Source: Steroidobacteraceae bacterium (lineage in GTDB: Bacteria > Pseudomonadota > Gammaproteobacteria > Steroidobacterales > Steroidobacteraceae). Taken from it: a DNA stretch of 33,582 nucleotides. Location of the stretch: positions 1 to 33,582 of the forward strand of contig JADGHX010000032.1 of assembly GCA_019683695.1 (NCBI GenBank). Direction: 5' to 3'. Positions 14,839 through 24,486 of the stretch are shown here, piece by piece (positions within the stretch are counted from its first letter, which is position 1; each line of letters opens with the position of its first letter). The position numbers and the translations under genes are program-made. Below the pieces are notes generated by a model. The model was not told where the DNA came from and did not search any database. It saw nothing but the letters and a program-made list of their open reading frames with translations.

Positions 14839-17244
14839 ATGCGTCAGTTGCCCAGCGCGGTTGCCGCGGCCTGTGCCCTGCTTGTTGGCGCCGCGTGGAC
14901 GTTGCAGCCGACCGTGGCCTTGAGCCAGGGTGTTGAGACGCCCGATCGTTCCGAGGCCACGAGGCGCGGGTCCCTGCCGCCGCACTGGTCGGTGCTCACG
15001 CAGTACTGCACCGAATGCCACAACACCATCGATTGGGCGGGCGGTATCGCATTTGATGCATTGAGCCCCGCCCGCCTCGCGGATGACAGCGAGGTCTGGG
15101 AGAAGGCGATCCGCAAGCTCCGCACCGGCATGATGCCACCACCCGGCGAGCCGCGGCCGCCGCGGGCCGAGCTCGACGGGCTCGCGCGCAGCATCGAGAC
15201 CCGTCTGGATCAGGCGGCGCGCCAGCATCCCATGCCGGGCTCGAAGTCCCTGCATCGGCTCAACCGCACCGAGTACGCGAACGCCGTGCGTGATCTCGTT
15301 GCGTATGACGCGGACGTGAGCACGTTGCTGCCCGCCGACGACGCGGCGGAGGGGTTCGACAACATCGCGGACGTGCTCGGCGTCTCGCCCACGTTGATCC
15401 AGGCCTATGTGTCGGCGGCCATGAAGATCAGCCGCTGGGCGGTGGGGGATCCTGCCATGCCCCCGACGCTCGTGACGTACGACGTGCCGGCCGGCGCGGC
15501 ACAGCGGGAGCACATCGAAGGCCTGCCGCTCGGCACTCGCGGCGGTATCCGCATCACGCACAACTTCCCCCTCGATGCGGAGTACGAGTTCCGTGTGGCG
15601 GCAGGCACCGGCTTCCGCTTTGCCGGCCCGGCCGGCGGGCCGCCGCCGCGCCTCGACATCACCTTGAACGGGGAGCCCGTGCAGGTGCCGGATCCGCGCA
15701 AGTTCCGTCTGCGCGTGAAGGCGGGTCCGCAGACTCTCACGGTCGCGATGGTGGAGCAGCGGCGCTGGGAAGGCGTCGATGAGCTGTACGCGCGCGCGCA
15801 GCCACGCCGCGACGATGTCGAAAGCGTTTCGATCAACGGACCGTTCAACGCCACGGGTGTCGGAGACACGCCGAGCCGGCGTGCCATCTTCAGTTGCTAC
15901 CCGCGGATGCCGGAGGAGGAAACCCCGTGCGCGCGGCAGATTTTCACGAGGCTCGCACGGCTCGCGTTCCGGCAACCGCTGTCGCCCGGCGACCGCTCCA
16001 TCGAGGAACTGCTGGAATTCTACGAGCAGGGCCGAAGGAGCGGCGGATTCGAAGTCGGCATCCAGCGGGGGCTCGCGCGACTCCTCGCTTCGCCGCGCTT
16101 TCTGTTCCGCGCGGAAACCGAGCGCACGGACGTGGCGCCCGGCACGCCGTATCGAATTACGGACGTGGAGCTGGCCTCGCGCCTGTCCTTCTTCCTCTGG
16201 AGCAGCATCCCGGACGAGACGTTGCTGAGCCTCGCCAGCGAGGGGCGGCTCAGCGACCCGCAAATACTCCATCAGCAAGTGCGACGCATGCTCGCGGACC
16301 CGCGCTCCCGTGCGCTCGTGGAGAACTTCGCAGGTCAGTGGCTGCATCTGCGCGAGCTGCACAATGCCCAGCCGCTCGACCGGCAGTTCGACGACAACCT
16401 GCGTGAGGCCTTCGAGCAGGAAACCCAGAGGCTCGTCGCGTACATCGTGCGGGAAGACCGCAGCCTTCTCGAGCTGATCGATGCGGACTACACGTTCCTG
16501 AATGAGCGACTCGCCCGTCACTACGGCATTCCGAACGTGCGTGGCAGCTACATGCGCCGCGTGTCCTTGCCCAAGGATTCGCCCCGGCGCGGAGTGCTGG
16601 GTCACGGCAGCATTCTCACGGTGACCTCGGCGGGCAACCGCACCTCTCCGGTCATGCGCGGTGCGTGGGTGATGGAGACCCTGCTCGGCGCGCCGCCGCC
16701 GCGGCCGCCGCCGGGCGTGGAAGCGGATCTGAAAGAGGAGCCGGATGCCGCCAAGGCCCGCTCCGTTCGGGAACGGCTCGAGCTGCATCGCACGAACCCG
16801 ACGTGCGCCTCATGCCATGCCGTGATCGATCCCATCGGCTTCGCGCTCGAGAACTTCGACCTCATCGGCCGCTGGCGCGAGAAGGACGGCGCGAACGCTG
16901 TGGATTCCACCGGCACGCTCGTTGATGGCACCAGGGTTTCGGGGCCGCAGGATCTGCGTCGTGCGCTGCTCTCGCGCGCCGACTCCTTCGTGACGAGCGC
17001 GACCGAGAAGCTGCTGACCTACGCACTGGGCCGCAGGCTGGAGTACTTCGATCAGCCGGCAGTACGGGAGATCGTGCGCAACGCCAAGCGCGAGAACTAT
17101 CGCTTCTCGTCACTCGTGCTCGGCGTGGTCCACAGCGTGCCCTTCCAGATGAGAGCCCGACGGTCGCCTGCGGATGCGGCACCGGGCGAAACCCTGCGTC
17201 AGGCGAGCGCCAACCCCTCAGCACAGAAGAAGGATTTCGAATGA
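14839..17244 (+). CDS. DUF1592/DUF1588 diheme cytochrome-like secreted protein
   Basis: An 801-aa exported protein of the DUF1587-DUF1592-DUF1588-DUF1585 family. A signal peptide covers about 1-30 (AVAAACALLVGAAWTL). Two heme c motifs are visible: CTECH (57-61) and CASCH (656-660). The DUF1587 start shows LHRLNRTEYANAVRDL, DUF1592 shows RLSFFLWSSIPDE, DUF1588 has GNRTSPVMRGAWVMETLLG with the Pro-rich PPPRPPPGVE and CASCHAVIDPIGFALENFD, and DUF1585 is at the C-terminus. These proteins pair with DUF1552/DUF1501 proteins, but their reaction is unknown; redox in the periplasm is inferred from the hemes. ATG 14839 follows GAGGGGG at 14822-14828; TTG 14833 is an alternative. The stop overlaps the VOC start by 4 bp. 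Confidence 0.93.
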   Translation: MRQLPSAVAAACALLVGAAWTLQPTVALSQGVETPDRSEATRRGSLPPHWSVLTQYCTECHNTIDWAGGIAFDALSPARLADDSEVWEKAIRKLRTGMMPPPGEPRPPRAELDGLARSIETRLDQAARQHPMPGSKSLHRLNRTEYANAVRDLVAYDADVSTLLPADDAAEGFDNIADVLGVSPTLIQAYVSAAMKISRWAVGDPAMPPTLVTYDVPAGAAQREHIEGLPLGTRGGIRITHNFPLDAEYEFRVAAGTGFRFAGPAGGPPPRLDITLNGEPVQVPDPRKFRLRVKAGPQTLTVAMVEQRRWEGVDELYARAQPRRDDVESVSINGPFNATGVGDTPSRRAIFSCYPRMPEEETPCARQIFTRLARLAFRQPLSPGDRSIEELLEFYEQGRRSGGFEVGIQRGLARLLASPRFLFRAETERTDVAPGTPYRITDVELASRLSFFLWSSIPDETLLSLASEGRLSDPQILHQQVRRMLADPRSRALVENFAGQWLHLRELHNAQPLDRQFDDNLREAFEQETQRLVAYIVREDRSLLELIDADYTFLNERLARHYGIPNVRGSYMRRVSLPKDSPRRGVLGHGSILTVTSAGNRTSPVMRGAWVMETLLGAPPPRPPPGVEADLKEEPDAAKARSVRERLELHRTNPTCASCHAVIDPIGFALENFDLIGRWREKDGANAVDSTGTLVDGTRVSGPQDLRRALLSRADSFVTSATEKLLTYALGRRLEYFDQPAVREIVRNAKRENYRFSSLVLGVVHSVPFQMRARRSPADAAPGETLRQASANPSAQKKDFE

Positions 17245-18140
17245 AGCATCGGAATGTGTTCGGGATCGTACGAACGAGCGTCAAGACGGTATCCCGCCGA
17301 ACAGTCCTTCGCAGCATGGGTGCTGCCGCGTCCCTGCCTCTTGTTCCTGCGCTGAGCCGTGCGCAAAGCCCCGCCACCGGTGCGAGCCAGGCCTCCGCGT
17401 CAGCAACTCAGGCAAAGAGCCAGTTGCCATTGCGCTCCACCGGGCTCGAGCACATGGGAACGGTCGTGCCTGACGTCACCGCGGCCGCGCGCTTTCATGG
17501 TCGACTGTTCAACCCTGAAGTGCACAAGGAAAAGGATCCGCCGCTGCGCTACTACGTGACGCTCGGCGTGGGTTATCTCGCGTTCGGCAGTCGCGCGAAC
17601 GAGCCGCGGGCGTTCTTCGATCACTTCTGCGCGCTCGTGCAGGACTACGACGGGCGCGCGATGGCGCAGGAGCTGCAGAGCGCAGGGTTGCCGGCGGGAC
17701 GCTACGGAATCATTCCCGATCCGGACGGTGTGGGACTGCAGCTTCTGGCCACTCCGGGCGGACTCGCCAAGTCCACGGTCCCTGCCGGTCGCATTGTCGA
17801 AGAGGACGCACTGGTGCGCCCGAAGGGCTTGTCGCAGGTCGTGCTTCGCGTGGCGAGCCTGGACAAGTCATTGCAGTTCTATCGCAAGTTCTTTGGAAAA
17901 GAGTCCCGCTCAGGCACGCAGATCGTGTTTCAGGTTGCGGACACGCGTCTCGTGCTCGAGCCGGCAGCGTCGGGCGAGAGCGCGTGCATCGACCGCATCT
18001 GCGTGAACATCGAGCCGTTTGACCGAGCGGCCGTGGCGCGCGAGCTCACGAAGCTCGGCGCATCGCTTACTGCCGGGCCCGGCAAAACGCTGCGCTTCAG
18101 GGATCCGATGGGGCTGGGCTTCGAGCTGATTCCGGTTTGA
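17241..18140 (+). CDS. Tat-exported tandem VOC-domain protein
   Basis: A 299-aa protein with a twin-arginine signal (SRRTVLRSMGAAASLPLVPA, about residues 18-38), so exported folded. A low-complexity Ala/Ser/Gln linker leads to two vicinal-oxygen-chelate modules, about 66-170 (GLEHMGTVVPDVTAAARFHG to GIIPDPDGVGLQLLA) and 194-299 (LSQVVLRVASLDKSLQFYRK to RFRDPMGLGFELIPV). VOC proteins include glyoxalases, extradiol dioxygenases and metal-dependent binding proteins; His and Glu positions suggest possible metal binding. It overlaps the cytochrome gene (ATGA) and precedes DUF1552 by 25 bp. A Tat-exported VOC protein is unusual and hints that a metal cofactor is loaded in the cytoplasm. Substrate unknown. 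Confidence 0.9.
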   Translation: MKHRNVFGIVRTSVKTVSRRTVLRSMGAAASLPLVPALSRAQSPATGASQASASATQAKSQLPLRSTGLEHMGTVVPDVTAAARFHGRLFNPEVHKEKDPPLRYYVTLGVGYLAFGSRANEPRAFFDHFCALVQDYDGRAMAQELQSAGLPAGRYGIIPDPDGVGLQLLATPGGLAKSTVPAGRIVEEDALVRPKGLSQVVLRVASLDKSLQFYRKFFGKESRSGTQIVFQVADTRLVLEPAASGESACIDRICVNIEPFDRAAVARELTKLGASLTAGPGKTLRFRDPMGLGFELIPV

Positions 18141-18165
18141 GGCGCGAAAGACACGAGGGCATGAC

Positions 18166-19491
18166 ATGGTGTTCCTGACGAAGCGACATCTCTCACGCCG
18201 CGCGCTGCTGCGAGGCGCTGGTGCGGCGCTCGCACTGCCGTTTCTCGAGTCGATGATTCCGGCGGGGAAAGTGCGTGCGGCATCCAGCGCGCCACGTGCG
18301 CGCCTGGCCTGCATCTACGTACCGCACGGAGCCGTGATGAGCCGATGGACGCCGGCCCGCGTGGGCACAGACTTCGAGTTTACGGAGATCCTGAAGCCGC
18401 TCGAACCCTTTCGCGAGTACGTCAACGTGGTGAGCGGTCTCGGTCTGCCGCTCGCGTACGGGCAGGACGCATCTGCCGGTGCCAACCACACGCGCTCTTC
18501 CGCCGTATACCTCACCGGTGCGAAACCGGGCGTTGGCGCGGAAGCGGAACTCGGGGTCAGTGCCGACCAGGTGGCCGCGCGACACGTCGGTCAGGACGTC
18601 GCGCTGCCATCGCTGGAGCTCTGCATCGAGGGCGGCAGCCTCAGCTGCGGCGCGGGGCTCTCTTGTGCCTACCGCAACACCATTTCGTGGCAGACCCCGA
18701 CATCCCCGCTGCCCATGGAGAACAATCCTCAGGTCGTGTTCGAGCGGCTGTTCGGTGACGGCAGCACCGCGGAGGAGCGGGCATCGCGCCGTGCGCAGGC
18801 GCGCAGCCTGCTCGATTCCATCATGGAAGAAGCCGCTTCCCTGCAGCGAACACTTCCCGCCAGCGACCGTGCGCGGCTCGATCGGTATCTCACGGACGTG
18901 CGAGAGGTGGAGCGCCGCATCGCGCTCGCCGGCGCGCAGGCACACGGCTCGATGAAGCTGCCCACGGCACCCACGGGCATTCCGGACGACTTCGACGTGC
19001 ACATCAAGCTCATGTTCGATCTTCAGGTGCTCGCCTGGCAGGCCGACGTGACACGTGTGACCACGCTGATGTTCGCGAAGGAAGTGAGCAACGCTGTCTA
19101 CCCGGCAAGCGGCGTCCGCGAGCCCTTTCATAACCTGTCGCATCACTCGAACGTGCCGGAGAACATCGCGCGTCTTGCGCAGCTCAACCAGTATCACGTG
19201 CGCACGTTTGCGTACCTGCTGGAGAAGCTGCGCAACACACCCGATGGTGAAGGGACGCTGCTCGATCACTCGCTTGTGCTCTACGGCAGCGGGATGAGCA
19301 ACAGCAACCAGCACGATCACGATCCGCTGCCCATCGTCGTTGCGGGCGGCGCCGCCGGCAGGATGAAGGGCGGACGCCACATCCAGGTGGCCGCCGGCAC
19401 GCCGCTCTCGAACCTGCTGCTGGCAATGCTTCACAAGCTCGACGTGCCTGCCGATTCGTTCGGCGACAGCACGGGTACGGTGGACATCTGA
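18166..19491 (+). CDS. DUF1552 family Tat-exported protein
   Basis: A 441-aa protein with a clear twin-arginine signal (LSRRALLRGAGAALALPFLE, residues 9-28). The mature part fits DUF1552, relatives of DUF1501 and the alkaline-phosphatase fold: IYVPHGAVMSRWTP near the start, FEFTEILKPLEPFREYVNVVSGL, the AGANHTRSSAVYLTG block, FHNLSHHSN and the C-terminal LVLYGSGMSNSNQHDHDPLPIVVAGG. The His/Asp-rich QHDHDP and LSHHSN blocks could bind metal. DUF1552 genes habitually neighbour DUF1592 genes, as here; their reaction is not established. A GAGG lies about 10 bases before the ATG. The stop overlaps the ankyrin gene start by one base. Confidence 0.93.
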   Translation: MVFLTKRHLSRRALLRGAGAALALPFLESMIPAGKVRAASSAPRARLACIYVPHGAVMSRWTPARVGTDFEFTEILKPLEPFREYVNVVSGLGLPLAYGQDASAGANHTRSSAVYLTGAKPGVGAEAELGVSADQVAARHVGQDVALPSLELCIEGGSLSCGAGLSCAYRNTISWQTPTSPLPMENNPQVVFERLFGDGSTAEERASRRAQARSLLDSIMEEAASLQRTLPASDRARLDRYLTDVREVERRIALAGAQAHGSMKLPTAPTGIPDDFDVHIKLMFDLQVLAWQADVTRVTTLMFAKEVSNAVYPASGVREPFHNLSHHSNVPENIARLAQLNQYHVRTFAYLLEKLRNTPDGEGTLLDHSLVLYGSGMSNSNQHDHDPLPIVVAGGAAGRMKGGRHIQVAAGTPLSNLLLAMLHKLDVPADSFGDSTGTVDI

Positions 19492-21023
19492 TGGCCTCGC
19501 GTGCCGCGGTGCCGGTGCTCGCGTTGATTCTTGCCTGCGCGATGGCAGCGCCCGCGCACAGCGTTGGAAGCGAGATTGCGCGAGCGGCAGAGCACGGTGA
19601 CACGTCCACCGTCCGCGCTCTCATTCGGCAGGGCGTGGATGTGAATGCGCCCGGTTGGGATAGCACGCCTGCGTTGCATTGGGTGGTGCGCATGCAGGAC
19701 CGTGAGACCACACGCCTGCTGCTTCGTGCCGGTGCAGATGCGAACCACGCCAATCGCTACGGCGTGAGGCCACTGCATCTGGCTATCCGCAATCGCGATG
19801 TCGCGATGACTCGCCTGCTGCTGGAGGCACATGCCCGCCCCGATTCGACCGATGCCACCGGTGAAACCTGCCTGATGATGGCGGCGCGAGAGGGCAACGT
19901 CGAGATCGTGAAGCTTCTGCTCGATCGCGGCGCGCCGGTGGATGGCCGCGACCCGGAGTACCAGCAGACGCCGCTCATGCTGGCAGCGCGGTACGGAAAT
20001 GCTGATGTCGTGAGATTGCTCCTCCAACGCGGCGCGCAGGTGGATGCGCAGACGAGAACCGGTGAGGTGCCGAGGTTCCGTCCGCCGAGCGCGAACAGCG
20101 GTTCGAAGGGTGCCGGCATCGTGCGCGGCGGCTGGCCGGAACGCGGCGAGCGTGATCCGGTTCCCGGTGCGAAGACGCCGCTGCTGTACGCAGCTCGCGA
20201 AGGTCATCTCGAGATCGCGCAGCTGCTGCTCGATGCCGGTGCGGACCTCGAGAAGGCGGATGCGGACGGCGTCTCGCCGCTGCTCATGGCCATTCTGAAC
20301 GAGCGGCTCGCGCTCGCGAAGTTCTTCATCGAACGTGGCGCGAATGTGAACGTGGAGGACTGGTACGGCCAGACGCCACTGTTCGCCGCTGTGGACGTTC
20401 GCAATCTGGATGTGCCGGGCCCGACACGCGACAACGGCGTGGATCGTGAAGCGGCGTTCGAGCTTATCAAATTGCTTCTCGAGCGAGGTGCGAATCCGAA
20501 TGCGCGGACACGGGAGTATCCGCCTCAGCGCCGGTGGATCACGCGGCTCGGTTCGCTGTCGTGGGTGGACTTCACCGGTCAGACGCCGTTTCTGCGGGCC
20601 GCGCTCGCCGGAGACGTGAAGGTGATGCGCCTGCTCCTCGAGCATGGGGCGGACCCGAACATTCCCACATTCAACGGCACGACGCCGCTCATGGCAGCCG
20701 CGGGTATCAACTGGACCGTCGCGCAGACCTACGACGAGGGCCCGGCGGCGTTGCTGGAAGCCGTGCGGTTGGCGCACTCGCTGGGCAATGATGTGAACGC
20801 GGTGAACTCGATGGGCCTGCGCGCCATACACGGCGCCGCCAATCGCGGTTCCGACGACATCATTCGATACCTCGTGGAGAACGGTGCCGCGCTCGATGTG
20901 GCGGACAATCAAGGGCGCACACCTCTCACGTGGGCGCAAGGCGTGTTTCTCGCCACGCATCCGCCTCAAGCGAAGCCCACGACCATCGCTTTGCTGAAGT
21001 CACTACAGGGCGACAAATCATGA
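19491..21023 (+). CDS. Secreted ankyrin-repeat protein
   Basis: A 510-aa protein with a signal peptide (VPVLALILACAMAAPAHS, about 5-22) followed almost entirely by ankyrin repeats, about ten. Examples are TPLMLAARYGNADVVRLLLQ, TPLLYAAREGHLEIAQLLLD and TPFLRAALAGDVKVMRLLLE. Insertions break the solenoid at about 190-225 (Pro/Gly/Arg-rich) and 345-360 (RTREYPPQRRWITRLG). Periplasmic ankyrin proteins act as scaffolds or chaperones for exported partners such as catalases; here the likely partners are the operon's exported enzymes, which is inference. It shares one base with the DUF1552 stop (TGATG) and is followed by the TonB receptor after 61 bp. Confidence 0.93.
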   Translation: MASRAAVPVLALILACAMAAPAHSVGSEIARAAEHGDTSTVRALIRQGVDVNAPGWDSTPALHWVVRMQDRETTRLLLRAGADANHANRYGVRPLHLAIRNRDVAMTRLLLEAHARPDSTDATGETCLMMAAREGNVEIVKLLLDRGAPVDGRDPEYQQTPLMLAARYGNADVVRLLLQRGAQVDAQTRTGEVPRFRPPSANSGSKGAGIVRGGWPERGERDPVPGAKTPLLYAAREGHLEIAQLLLDAGADLEKADADGVSPLLMAILNERLALAKFFIERGANVNVEDWYGQTPLFAAVDVRNLDVPGPTRDNGVDREAAFELIKLLLERGANPNARTREYPPQRRWITRLGSLSWVDFTGQTPFLRAALAGDVKVMRLLLEHGADPNIPTFNGTTPLMAAAGINWTVAQTYDEGPAALLEAVRLAHSLGNDVNAVNSMGLRAIHGAANRGSDDIIRYLVENGAALDVADNQGRTPLTWAQGVFLATHPPQAKPTTIALLKSLQGDKS

Positions 21024-21084
21024 ATGTGCAGCCCGGTTGAGCAATAGCGGCGCGCCAGAATCAAGTCAGAAGCAGGGGGGACTC

Positions 21085-23943
21085 ATGAGTACGAGTACGG
21101 TACGTCGGGCGGTAGCGCGTGTTCTGAAGGGTGCCGTTGCACTGAGCGTGGGCTTCGGAGCCACAGCGCTCGCGCAGACGGCAGGCGATGGCGCGGCCGA
21201 CGGGCAAATCCAGGAAGTGCGCGTCACGGGCTCGCGCATTCAGCGGGATGGCATGACGACGCCCACCCCGGTGACGTCGGTGTCCATGGACGATCTTCAT
21301 GTGCTCGCACCCACGACTCTGGGTGCCGCGGTCACGCAGCTGCCGCAGTTCATCAACAGTTCGGTGCCGGAAGGCGCACCGTCTTCGGGATGGACCGGTG
21401 CATCGGGTGCAAGCATCCTGAACCTGCGCGGTGTGGGCGAGAATCGCACGCTCGTGCTGCTCGACGGCCGCCGTGTCGTGCCTTCCAGCCGCCGCGGAAC
21501 GCTGGACGTGAACCTGCTGCCGGAGCCTTTGGTGAGTCGCGTGGAAGTGGTGACCGGCGGCGCCTCCGCAGCGTACGGCTCGGATGCGGTGAGCGGTGTG
21601 GTCAACTTCCTGCTCGACACGGAGTTCACCGGCTTCAAGTCGAACATCCAGGGCGGCGTCACCGAGCTGGGCGACAACGAGAACTACTCCGTGCAGCTCT
21701 CCGGCGGCATGCCGCTGGGCGAGCGGATGCACATCATCGCATCCGCGGATTACTACCACGTGGATCCGATCAAGGATGCGACCGCTCGCGACTGGCAGCA
21801 GAGCTGGGGCGTGATTCCGAACCCGCGGGCCAACGAGCCCGGCCAGCCCGCGCGCATCACCCGGCCGAACGTGCGCTCCCGCCAGTTCACGGAAGGCGGG
21901 CTCATCCTGAGCGGTCCGCTGGCCTTCACGCAGTTTCTGCCGGGCGGCGTGCCGGCGCCGTTCGTCGCCGGTGAGGACGTCTCGAGCACGGCCCAGGTCG
22001 GTGGCGATGGCTATGACCTCGCCTGGTTCAACTATTTCACGCCCGAGACCACGCGCGGCAGCGGCTTTGCGCATCTGACCTTCGAGATCAACGACAACGC
22101 CAGCGCGTTCATTCAGGGCCTGTACGGCGCGAACGACACGACCTACCTTTCGCCGCCCGCCGGCGCGCAGTTCGCAACCTGGGCCGCGACGATCTATCCC
22201 GACAACGCCTTTCTGCCGGACTCGATCCGCGAGCAGATGGGCGGGCAGAGTTTCCGCTTCGGCCGCGCCGGGGATCTCGACTATGGCGCCTCGAAAGCGA
22301 TCACGCAGGAGAACAGGCTCCGGTCCTTCACGACGGGTGTGAAGGCGCAGTGGGGCGACTGGCGGCTCGATGCCTACTATCAGTACGGCAAGACGGACTC
22401 CGTCATCAGGATGGACAACGCCATCCGCCTCGACCGCGTGTATCAGGCCATCGATGCCGTGCGCGCGCCGAGCGGCGAGATCGTCTGCAATTCCACGCTC
22501 ATGTATCCCGACAATGGCTGCGTGCCGATGAACGTGTTCGGCGTGGGCTCGCCCTCGCAGGAAGCGATCGACTGGATCACGCAGGACATCTCGCAGAAGC
22601 AGGTGGTCGAGCAGCACGTCGCCGACATCGCGATCTCGGGCGTGCCGTTCGACAACTGGGTGGGGCCGGTGTCCGTCGCGACGGGCGTGTCGTGGCGCCG
22701 GGACGCCTTCCGCCAGGACGTGTATCCGGTGGAGCTGCACGAAGGCACGGACATGCCTGTGGCGGGCCCCTCGCTGGGGTACCGCGGTCTGCCGGGCGTG
22801 TACTCGGGCAATGCGAACATCTTCGAGCGCGGCCCGTCGGCGAGTCCGCGCGGATCGTACGACGTGAAGGAAGTGTTCGCGGAGATGCAGATGCCGCTGC
22901 TCGGGGAAACGGCGCTCACGCGCTCGCTGGAGGTGAATACGGCCGTCCGGTTCGCCGACTACGAGGGCAGCGGAGGCGTGTGGGCGTGGAAGGCCGGCCT
23001 CGACTGGCAGGTGACGGATGCATTGCGTTTCAGGTTCACGCGATCGCGCGACGTGCGCGCTGGCACGCTGTCCGAGCGCTTCGATTCCTCGCGTGGGCCG
23101 GGCAACGTCACCGACCCGACCACCGGTTCGGCAACGCCCTATGCCATCAGCGTGATCGCGGGCGGCAATCCGGAGGTCGACCCGGAGAAGGCCGACACGG
23201 TCACCTTCGGCGTGGTGTACCAGCCCGCCTGGCTGGAGGGCTTCGCCGTCTCCGTGGACGCGTTCGACATCGATATCGACGGCGCCATCGGGCAGCTGGG
23301 CGCGCAGGAGATCGTCGACCAGTGCTATGCCGGCGCAACGCAGCTGTGCCAGTACATCGAGCGCGGCGAGGACGGTTTCATCTCGATCGTGAAGAATCTC
23401 TTCATCAACACGGATCAGTCGAAGACGCGCGGCATCGATCTCGAAGCGTCGTACACGCGGCCGCTCGAGCTGTTCGGCGGCGGCGAGTCGCTGAGCGCGC
23501 GCCTTCTGACGACGTTCATCGACGAGCTCTCGACCACACAGGCGGGCGCCGCGAAGGTCGATCGCGCGGGACAGACCGGCGTTGCCGGGGGCGCGCCGGA
23601 CTGGCAGGCCACCCTCAGCCTGACATACGAGCGCGGCGCGTTCTCCGCCACCTTGCAGGAGCGCTACATTGCTTCAGGTCTCTACGACGCGACCTGGATC
23701 GAGGGCGTGGATATCGACGACAACACCGTCGATGCCTCGCTCATCACGAACCTGCAGCTGGCCTACAACGGGGATCTCACCGACCGCGGCACCTATCGCG
23801 TGTCGCTGAACGTGAGCAACCTGCTCGACGAGGATCCGCCGCTCGCCGCCGCGTGGGGCTTCACGGGGTCCAGGGATACGAACTCCAGCCTCTTCGACAT
23901 CTACGGGCGTCGTTACACGCTGGGCGTGCGATTCAACTTCTAG
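21085..23943 (+). CDS. TonB-dependent receptor (last gene of DUF1592 operon)
   Basis: A 952-aa outer-membrane receptor. The signal peptide is at 1-30 (VALSVGFGATALA-QT). EVRVTGSRIQRDG opens the plug, which has LNLRGVGENRTLVLLDGRR and SRVEVVTGGASAAYGSDAVS, followed by a barrel ending in YGRRYTLGVRFNF. This is the subfamily with VTGSRI and TLVLLDGRR blocks common in Steroidobacter-like and sphingomonad genomes, which have many such receptors for varied ligands. The ATG at 21085 is chosen for the strong ribosome site CAGGGGGGACT just upstream; the frame is open 48 bp earlier. It lies 61 bp after the ankyrin gene on the same strand, so it is probably co-expressed. Ligand unknown. Confidence 0.94.
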   Translation: MSTSTVRRAVARVLKGAVALSVGFGATALAQTAGDGAADGQIQEVRVTGSRIQRDGMTTPTPVTSVSMDDLHVLAPTTLGAAVTQLPQFINSSVPEGAPSSGWTGASGASILNLRGVGENRTLVLLDGRRVVPSSRRGTLDVNLLPEPLVSRVEVVTGGASAAYGSDAVSGVVNFLLDTEFTGFKSNIQGGVTELGDNENYSVQLSGGMPLGERMHIIASADYYHVDPIKDATARDWQQSWGVIPNPRANEPGQPARITRPNVRSRQFTEGGLILSGPLAFTQFLPGGVPAPFVAGEDVSSTAQVGGDGYDLAWFNYFTPETTRGSGFAHLTFEINDNASAFIQGLYGANDTTYLSPPAGAQFATWAATIYPDNAFLPDSIREQMGGQSFRFGRAGDLDYGASKAITQENRLRSFTTGVKAQWGDWRLDAYYQYGKTDSVIRMDNAIRLDRVYQAIDAVRAPSGEIVCNSTLMYPDNGCVPMNVFGVGSPSQEAIDWITQDISQKQVVEQHVADIAISGVPFDNWVGPVSVATGVSWRRDAFRQDVYPVELHEGTDMPVAGPSLGYRGLPGVYSGNANIFERGPSASPRGSYDVKEVFAEMQMPLLGETALTRSLEVNTAVRFADYEGSGGVWAWKAGLDWQVTDALRFRFTRSRDVRAGTLSERFDSSRGPGNVTDPTTGSATPYAISVIAGGNPEVDPEKADTVTFGVVYQPAWLEGFAVSVDAFDIDIDGAIGQLGAQEIVDQCYAGATQLCQYIERGEDGFISIVKNLFINTDQSKTRGIDLEASYTRPLELFGGGESLSARLLTTFIDELSTTQAGAAKVDRAGQTGVAGGAPDWQATLSLTYERGAFSATLQERYIASGLYDATWIEGVDIDDNTVDASLITNLQLAYNGDLTDRGTYRVSLNVSNLLDEDPPLAAAWGFTGSRDTNSSLFDIYGRRYTLGVRFNF

Positions 23944-23963
23944 CGGGAGCAGCGGAACGGCGA

Positions 23964-24405
<442 letters not shown>

Positions 24406-24486
24406 GAGTGCATCTCCAGGGGCACGGGGGTCTGGGGATGATACCGGTGCCGTGAAGCCGAAGCAGACCCCGGGAACGTCGGCCCC

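Noticed and set aside
14737-16788. 683-aa open frame on the minus strand
   Set aside because: It is antisense to the DUF1592 cytochrome gene, which has heme motifs and a signal peptide. The antisense protein is Arg/His-rich with no family resemblance, a typical high-GC shadow.
21061-22740. 559-aa minus-strand frame under the second TonB receptor
   Set aside because: Arg/His/Val-rich antisense product without a start signal or recognisable domain.
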